DNA from: Ammoniphilus sp. YIM 78166
GTDB lineage: Bacteria; Bacillota; Bacilli; Aneurinibacillales; RAOX-1
Length of the DNA: 64,000 nt
Reading direction: 5' to 3'
NCBI RefSeq assembly: GCF_004522215.1
Contig: NZ_SDLR01000005.1
Location: 527,086 to 591,085, forward strand
Part shown: piece after piece, positions 59,290 through 64,000 of the stretch
Position numbering within the stretch: the first letter of the stretch is position 1
How the letters are laid out: each line of letters starts with the position of its first letter
Notes under the pieces: model-generated
What the model was told of the DNA's origin: nothing
Seen by the model: the letters and a program-made list of their open reading frames with translations, nothing else
Databases searched by the model: none
Translations under genes and position numbers: made by a program

Positions 59290-60306
59290 ATGTCTAATAC
59301 CAATCGGCTACAAGACATTCCATTATCCATCCTGGACTTGTGTCCCATTGTGGAAGGCGGGACGGCAGCGGACACATTCCGAGATAGTCTAGATCTCGCC
59401 CAGCATGCGGAAAAATGGGGGTACCGGCGTTACTGGGTAGCCGAGCATCACAATATGCCTGGAATTGCTAGCTCAGCCACTTCAGTCGTAATCGGCTATT
59501 TAGCTGCAGGTACCTCAACCCTTCAAATTGGAGCCGGGGGTATTATGCTTCCTAACCATGCTCCTTTAGTGATTGCTGAACAGTTTGGAACATTGGAATC
59601 TATGTTCCCTGGTCGAATCGATCTTGGACTCGGAAGGGCTCCAGGTTCAGATCCCACCACCGCTCGTGCGCTCCGCCGCGACTTCATGAGTGGAGGAGAG
59701 GAATTCCCGGAACTTCTGCATGAGCTTCGCTCCTATCTTAACCCATCAGCCATGGAGGCACATCTGCAAGTCAGGGCGATACCTGGAGAAGGTCTATCTA
59801 TCCCGATTTGGTTATTAGGCTCAAGCGACTTCAGCGCCCAATTAGCAGGACAATTGGGTTTACCGTTTGCTTTTGCCAGCCATTTTTCACCCGATTACAC
59901 CCTTCCCGCACTTGCCCAATACCGCAGAAGCTTCAAACCATCAGCCTATCTCCAAGAACCTTATGCGATGGTAGGGTTAAATGTAATCGTGGCAGACACG
60001 GACGAGAAAGCAGCTTGGCTCTCCACCTCACTAGAACAAAGTTTTTTAAATCTTATTCGAGGCAGACCTAGCTTGTTACAGCCTCCTGTAAAAGGAATGG
60101 ACGACCTTTGGAATGAACAAGAAAAATACATTGTCCATAAGCAGCTAAAATCCACGATTGCGGGAAGCCCCGCCACGGTGCAGGAAAAATTGCAAGCCTT
60201 TCTAGACGATACTCAGGCTGATGAACTAATGGTCGCCAGCCACATCTATGATCATCAGGACAGGCTGCGATCCTACGAACTTCTTATGGGCCTTCAGAAT
60301 CGATGA
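59290..60306 (+). CDS. LLM class flavin-dependent oxidoreductase
   Basis: The 338-residue luciferase-like (beta/alpha)8 protein belongs to the MsnO8/YddN-type subgroup. Markers: LDLCPIVEGGTAADTFRDSLDLAQHAEKWGYRRYWVAEHHNMPGIASSATSVVIGYLAAGT, IMLPNHAPLVIAEQFGTLESMFPGRIDLGLGRAPGSDPTTARALRRD, and IWLLGSSDFSAQLAGQLGLPFAFASHF. It uses FMN with an oxygen-dependent or reductive reaction; the substrate is unknown. GGAGG precedes the ATG. Confidence 0.92.
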   Translation: MSNTNRLQDIPLSILDLCPIVEGGTAADTFRDSLDLAQHAEKWGYRRYWVAEHHNMPGIASSATSVVIGYLAAGTSTLQIGAGGIMLPNHAPLVIAEQFGTLESMFPGRIDLGLGRAPGSDPTTARALRRDFMSGGEEFPELLHELRSYLNPSAMEAHLQVRAIPGEGLSIPIWLLGSSDFSAQLAGQLGLPFAFASHFSPDYTLPALAQYRRSFKPSAYLQEPYAMVGLNVIVADTDEKAAWLSTSLEQSFLNLIRGRPSLLQPPVKGMDDLWNEQEKYIVHKQLKSTIAGSPATVQEKLQAFLDDTQADELMVASHIYDHQDRLRSYELLMGLQNR

Positions 60307-60314
60307 TCTTATTT

Positions 60315-61073
60315 TCACTTTAACTTGCCTCTTAAATGACGAATAGAAACCGCTAATCCCACGGTTTCTTTTCCTTGAGGCAACGTGGCAAAAAGGACAG
60401 CAATTACTTCTCCTTCTCGATTAAAGACAGGACTGCCGCTGTTGCCTTGATAAACAGGAGCTCTGATCATCATGACCGGATGCTCTATGTCTCTTACTCT
60501 AATCTCACCGATCAGCTCTCCCGCATTCGCCACCCAAGGAAAGCCCAGCGGATTTCCAATAAACGTGACTGGCTCCCCCTCTTCCCATACATACTCGTAA
60601 TTTGGTGTTAGAGAAGGCAAGTGGGATTCTTCTATGCGCAAGATCGCTAAATCATGCTCAGGTAATGACTGCTCTATCTTTGGTACTAGTGTAGTTCCAT
60701 TAGCAAAATTCAGATAGAGCCCCGACTCATTTTCTATCACATGATGATTCGTTATAACGATCCCGGAAGGATCGATTACAAATCCGGTTCCCTTGCGGTC
60801 ACGTCCAACCACGGATACCACGGCTTGCTTTTTGGCTTGCATCTGCTCATCCTGGTATAGCCCGTATGAGATTCGAAGAAATTCTACGGCTTCCCACTTG
60901 AGGACATGCGGCCATATAGCAAGAATATTGATGGTAAGAGCGAATACTAACACCACCGATACCACTTGTCTTACGCGCCTTCTCCGACGCTGGCTTCGTT
61001 CAAGGAGTTCCTGGGTTAGATCATCCTCTTCCTCGATGGGTTCCACCATCTCTTTCGTTCTTTGCTCGTCCAT
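60315..61073 (-). CDS. Membrane-anchored HtrA-like serine protease without PDZ domain
   Basis: 252 residues: acidic/basic cytosolic head (RSQRRRRRVRQ), one membrane helix (about 37-57) and a trypsin-like domain. Catalytic triad: His in VITNHHVIE near 114, Asp in EHDLAILRI near 145, Ser in YQGNSGSPVFN near 213. Bacterial HtrA proteins usually add a PDZ domain; here the protein ends about 40 residues after the Ser, so it is a short S1C type. Surface protein quality control or signalling is likely. The ribosome site is weak. Confidence 0.88.
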   Translation of the reverse strand: MDEQRTKEMVEPIEEEDDLTQELLERSQRRRRRVRQVVSVVLVFALTINILAIWPHVLKWEAVEFLRISYGLYQDEQMQAKKQAVVSVVGRDRKGTGFVIDPSGIVITNHHVIENESGLYLNFANGTTLVPKIEQSLPEHDLAILRIEESHLPSLTPNYEYVWEEGEPVTFIGNPLGFPWVANAGELIGEIRVRDIEHPVMMIRAPVYQGNSGSPVFNREGEVIAVLFATLPQGKETVGLAVSIRHLRGKLK

Positions 61074-61144
61074 TCTGTCTCGCTCCGTTGTTAAATTTGT
61101 TGGAGATTCTCTTACCTATTGTACCATATTCCGCTTTTCTCTTA

Positions 61145-62482
61145 TCACAACCACGGCCAATAGAGAACGGAGGCCAAATATAAAGTGAGCAATCCGACAA
61201 GCGAAGCCAATCCTCCCATTTTCATCATGTCCATCGATCTTACGTAGCCCGTGGAAAAAATAATGGCATTAGCAGGTGTGGAAACAGGCAAAGCTAAGGC
61301 GAGAGAAGAGGAAAGTGCAATAAAAATGACACTAGATAAAATCGTTCCCTCGTTACCTAGCACGATGGCTAAGGGAATGACTAAGCTTGTAACTCCTGTA
61401 TTACTCATCACCGTTGATAAGACAAGCGTCAGCACACCTAGGGATACAATAAGCATAGAAAAAGGAAGAAGTCCATCGGATACAACGACAACCACCCAAT
61501 CCACTAGGCCGGATTCCTTCATCGCCACTCCAAGACTCATTCCACCCCCGACTAAAAACAACGTATCCCAGCCCATTTCTTTAAATTCCCTTGGTTGCAA
61601 TAGACCGGACAGGAACAGAAGGATAAACGGTACCAGGGCAACCACCCCTTCAGATATATGGTGAAAAGGAGCGCTTAACCATAAGGCGACAGTAATCAGA
61701 AAAATCACCAATACTCCCCATGCTTCAATAGCCAAACGAGGAGGCTGGGTAAGCTCAATTCGTAAGGACGCCCCTTTCTCTAGGGGAAACAGCACACTCA
61801 ATCCAAGCCTCACCAGAAGTAAGGTGATTACACAAATGGGTACCGTTGCAACCATCCATTCCAAAAAGGAGAACGAGATCTGATACTTTACCAGCACGCC
61901 CATTGCAATGGCATTGGGCGGTGTGCCCACGGGAGTGGCCATACCACCAACCGTGGATCCAATCGGTATGGCCAGTAGAATCGATCGTATCAGCATCGGG
62001 GAAAGGCCTTGCTTGATAATTGGGAGCATGAGCGTCATGAGTAAAAGGGTCGTGGCTGTGTTCGAAAACCACATCGAAACGGCTGCACTGAACACAAGGA
62101 GAAAGCTTAGGAGCCTCTCTGGGTTTCCTTCGCTTTTTTTAAGCAACCACACGGCCAGCACATGATCAAGCTTGTACTTATGTATTGCATAACTAAGGGA
62201 AAATCCGCCAAGGAAAAGAGTTACTACCGGACTAAAAAAAGGCTCAAAAAACAATTCACTGCCTTTATTATGGAGAGAGGGCTGGAGAAACACGACTTCC
62301 AAAAATAAGATAAGAAACGAAGTGACGAAAAAAGGAGCCCACTCCGTCAGCCATAAGATCAAGGCAATTGTAAAAATACCAAGCGTAATCCGGATAGCTA
62401 CTGGGAGGGAATCCGTCAGAACATAAACCATTCCCCCAGCAGCGATCGTAAGCCCACAATAGCATACTCTTTTCCAATCCAT
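61145..62482 (-). CDS. SLC13/DASS family sodium-coupled anion transporter
   Basis: The 445-residue protein has 11-12 helices and the duplicated SNT motifs: VSMWFSNTATTLLLMTLMLP near 118 and TVMSNTGVTSLVIPLA near 355. TPVGTPPNAIAMG and LALPVSTPANAIIFSTGYVRSMDM carry the matching SxPANA-type sites. Uptake of di/tricarboxylates or sulfate is predicted. Start MDWKRVCYC has GGAGGGGAG upstream. Confidence 0.9.
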   Translation of the reverse strand: MDWKRVCYCGLTIAAGGMVYVLTDSLPVAIRITLGIFTIALILWLTEWAPFFVTSFLILFLEVVFLQPSLHNKGSELFFEPFFSPVVTLFLGGFSLSYAIHKYKLDHVLAVWLLKKSEGNPERLLSFLLVFSAAVSMWFSNTATTLLLMTLMLPIIKQGLSPMLIRSILLAIPIGSTVGGMATPVGTPPNAIAMGVLVKYQISFSFLEWMVATVPICVITLLLVRLGLSVLFPLEKGASLRIELTQPPRLAIEAWGVLVIFLITVALWLSAPFHHISEGVVALVPFILLFLSGLLQPREFKEMGWDTLFLVGGGMSLGVAMKESGLVDWVVVVVSDGLLPFSMLIVSLGVLTLVLSTVMSNTGVTSLVIPLAIVLGNEGTILSSVIFIALSSSLALALPVSTPANAIIFSTGYVRSMDMMKMGGLASLVGLLTLYLASVLYWPWL

Positions 62483-62606
62483 ACTCTCCCCTCCTCCCAC
62501 CAATCTATTCTTAAAATAGAAGTTTAGGACAAGGATGAACATATTTCCTTATTTTCTCTTGTATACTGGAGTAATTGCTTCTTCATGAACAATAAGGAGG
62601 GGTTTT

Positions 62607-63272
62607 ATGGGGTTGACTAGACAGCATCTGCTCCCGCCGGAATTGGAGTTATTGTTCACGATCATGGTTGGGATTTTTTGGATCCTAACGTATGGGATGA
62701 TTATTTACAGAGGGTTTATTGATAAGCGTTGTGGAATGCCCTTTGCTGCTTTGTGCGGAAATGTCACATGGGAATATATCTATTCTTTTCTTTTTCCACA
62801 TGCCCCACCCGCTAACTACATTATTTATCTATGGCTAGGACTCGATATGATCATTCTTTATCAATTTATTCTTTATTCCAGAGATGATCTCCCAAACCCT
62901 CTATCCGATCGTTGGTTTCTGCCTACACTCGTTAGCGCTTTTGTGATTGCCTTCTCTTTGCATTATTTTATCGCCATCGAGTTCGCCAATCAGGATGGCG
63001 GTTACTCAGCCTATGGCTTGAACCTCCTCATGTCGATTCTTTTTGTTTTCATGCTTCTTCGCAGGGATGATATAAGAGGACAATCCATGTATATTGCCGT
63101 CTTTAAGCTAATCGGGACGATTTTTGCTTCCATTGTGAGCTACTCTTTCTATCCAGCCTCCTCCTTGCTTACCTTTCTCTATGTCGCTACATTCTTCTTT
63201 GATATCCTCTATGTCATCATGCTCCAACAACGAATAAAAAGAGAGGCAATCTATACACACGCGTCATCGTAA
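62607..63272 (+). CDS. Probable transmembrane-type terpene cyclase (Pyr4/PaxB-like)
   Basis: The 221-residue protein has seven helices. FWILTYGMIIYRGFIDKRCGMPFAALCGNVTWEYIYSFLFPH (about 25-66) carries the NxxWE motif, and the last helix contains ATFFFDILYVIML. The Glu and the C-terminal Asp correspond in position to the acidic residues of the Pyr4 family of membrane terpene cyclases. Family recognition is from these motifs and size. No prenyltransferase or epoxidase gene is adjacent. AAGGAGG before the ATG. Confidence 0.6.
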   Translation: MGLTRQHLLPPELELLFTIMVGIFWILTYGMIIYRGFIDKRCGMPFAALCGNVTWEYIYSFLFPHAPPANYIIYLWLGLDMIILYQFILYSRDDLPNPLSDRWFLPTLVSAFVIAFSLHYFIAIEFANQDGGYSAYGLNLLMSILFVFMLLRRDDIRGQSMYIAVFKLIGTIFASIVSYSFYPASSLLTFLYVATFFFDILYVIMLQQRIKREAIYTHASS

Positions 63273-63501
63273 TTCGGAAAGTTTATAAATCCATGGACGA
63301 GGTAATGTGCTGGTTTCTTCATTTATCGAGAGATCAAGAGCAAAACAAAGAAATCGCGAGGATTCTATTTATCTCCACGAGCTCCTCACAAAATTTGTTC
63401 CTAGATTCGCTCTCCTTGCAAATCCACACACTCTGTTCACAAGCAGTTCTTGGGCAAATGATATATAATATAGATATCCGGTTAATTAGGAGAGAGATAC
63501 T

Positions 63502-64000
63502 ATGGCTAAGCGGTTAGCCACTCATTACTTATTCTTGAAGCTAGATTTAACACGGTCCCAGGTGCAATCTTTTTTAAAGCTTTTTGACACACAACAAACT
63601 CCTACTCAAGTTCTTGTATTAGAGAACGGAGATCAGGAGCTTATCATCCAAGATCAAGGGCTTGAGATACCTTTGACCTTCCATCCTTATGGTCAGCGCT
63701 ATGTCTTTGAGGGATCCTTTATCCTAAAGGACGTAAAGCTAGCCAATACTTTCCGCGCTGCTGTACAGCAATTCGAGGGACATGCACAGGTCCGCAGGAT
63801 GTATGAAGGCTATCATATGGAATATTGCTATGCTTATGGTAATGTCACGAAAATTCAAGAATGTCGTGGCGAGCATACCCGTCTGATTTATGAGTATAAG
63901 GACACCTTAGGTGAAATCACACGCATGTATGCGGATCGCACCGTTGAGGATGAAATTGCATGGATCCAGCTGCAGATCAATCAACTGCTTGACCAGCGCT
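63502..64000 (+). CDS. Unknown protein, 3' end beyond the window
   Basis: At least 166 residues from ATG 63502 with AGGAGAG upstream. Soluble, with short beta strands and aromatic-rich turns (EGYHMEYCYAYGNVTKIQECRGEHTRLIYEYKDTLG). A DRTVEDEIAWIQLQINQLLDQ helix lies at the end of what is visible. No family is recognised. The 230 bases upstream hold only a TATAAT-like box near 63466. Confidence 0.7.
   Translation, partial: MAKRLATHYLFLKLDLTRSQVQSFLKLFDTQQTPTQVLVLENGDQELIIQDQGLEIPLTFHPYGQRYVFEGSFILKDVKLANTFRAAVQQFEGHAQVRRMYEGYHMEYCYAYGNVTKIQECRGEHTRLIYEYKDTLGEITRMYADRTVEDEIAWIQLQINQLLDQR

Noticed and set aside
63293..63517. 74-codon ORF between the terpene-cyclase-like gene and the last gene
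   Set aside because: No ribosome site, overlaps the start of the next gene, and has no protein features.

Overview
The window comes from the chromosome of an endospore-forming, low-to-moderate GC Bacillales bacterium. The markers are a gerA-type germination operon, an alpha/beta small acid-soluble spore protein, YheC/D-type and YdjO proteins, an SR1-type dual-function small RNA, type-B RNase P RNA and a long SRP RNA with Alu domain. S-layer homology domains and copper-amine-oxidase-like stalk domains hint at the Paenibacillaceae/Brevibacillus side of the order; that placement is inference. I see no prophage, IS element or CRISPR array.

Layout. 1-0.8 kb: a broken sensor kinase. 1-8.4 kb: GNAT enzyme, a self-regulated MBL-TetR-DUF2568 operon with two operators, YitT, DinB, SR1P, ExoA, YdjO and a YjiH permease behind a sigma-54 type promoter. 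8.8-9.2 kb: a phosphatase whose catalytic Cys codon is TGA, followed by a bacterial SECIS-like hairpin. 9.2-17 kb: a Na/Pi transporter and the proline catabolism block (ProDH, P5C dehydrogenase, PutP) with a divergent bEBP-like regulator lacking GAFTGA and both arginine fingers. 17-20 kb: SdpR/SdpI-like pair, ECF sigma/anti-sigma pair. 20-36 kb: Ggt, RidA/threonine dehydratase, a lipoprotein phosphodiesterase, a cyclic-di-GMP protein, BenE-like permease, polysaccharide deacetylase and a large SLH surface protein.

25.7-38.4 kb also holds three tandem arrays with an exact 52-bp period. Two arrays flank the first of two rnpB-ffs cassettes (RNase P RNA plus SRP RNA). 38.4-48.9 kb carries metabolic genes, a second methionine aminopeptidase, the ger operon in the order A-C-D-B, a hydrolase with its regulator, and an SASP. 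49.1-50 kb holds the second rnpB-tRNA-Arg-ffs cassette, diverged from the first but with the conserved cores intact. 50-64 kb contains a YheC/D protein, cold-shock protein, transporters, a permuted papain-like enzyme, LrgAB, a YPPPWG-rich small protein, IlvD, a deacylase, a luciferase-like oxidoreductase, an HtrA-like membrane protease, a DASS transporter, a probable transmembrane terpene cyclase, and a gene cut by the window edge.

Most notable observations: the candidate selenocysteine phosphatase at 8789-9214, the duplicated rnpB/ffs loci, the 52-bp repeat superfamily, and the degenerate bEBP beside the proline genes.
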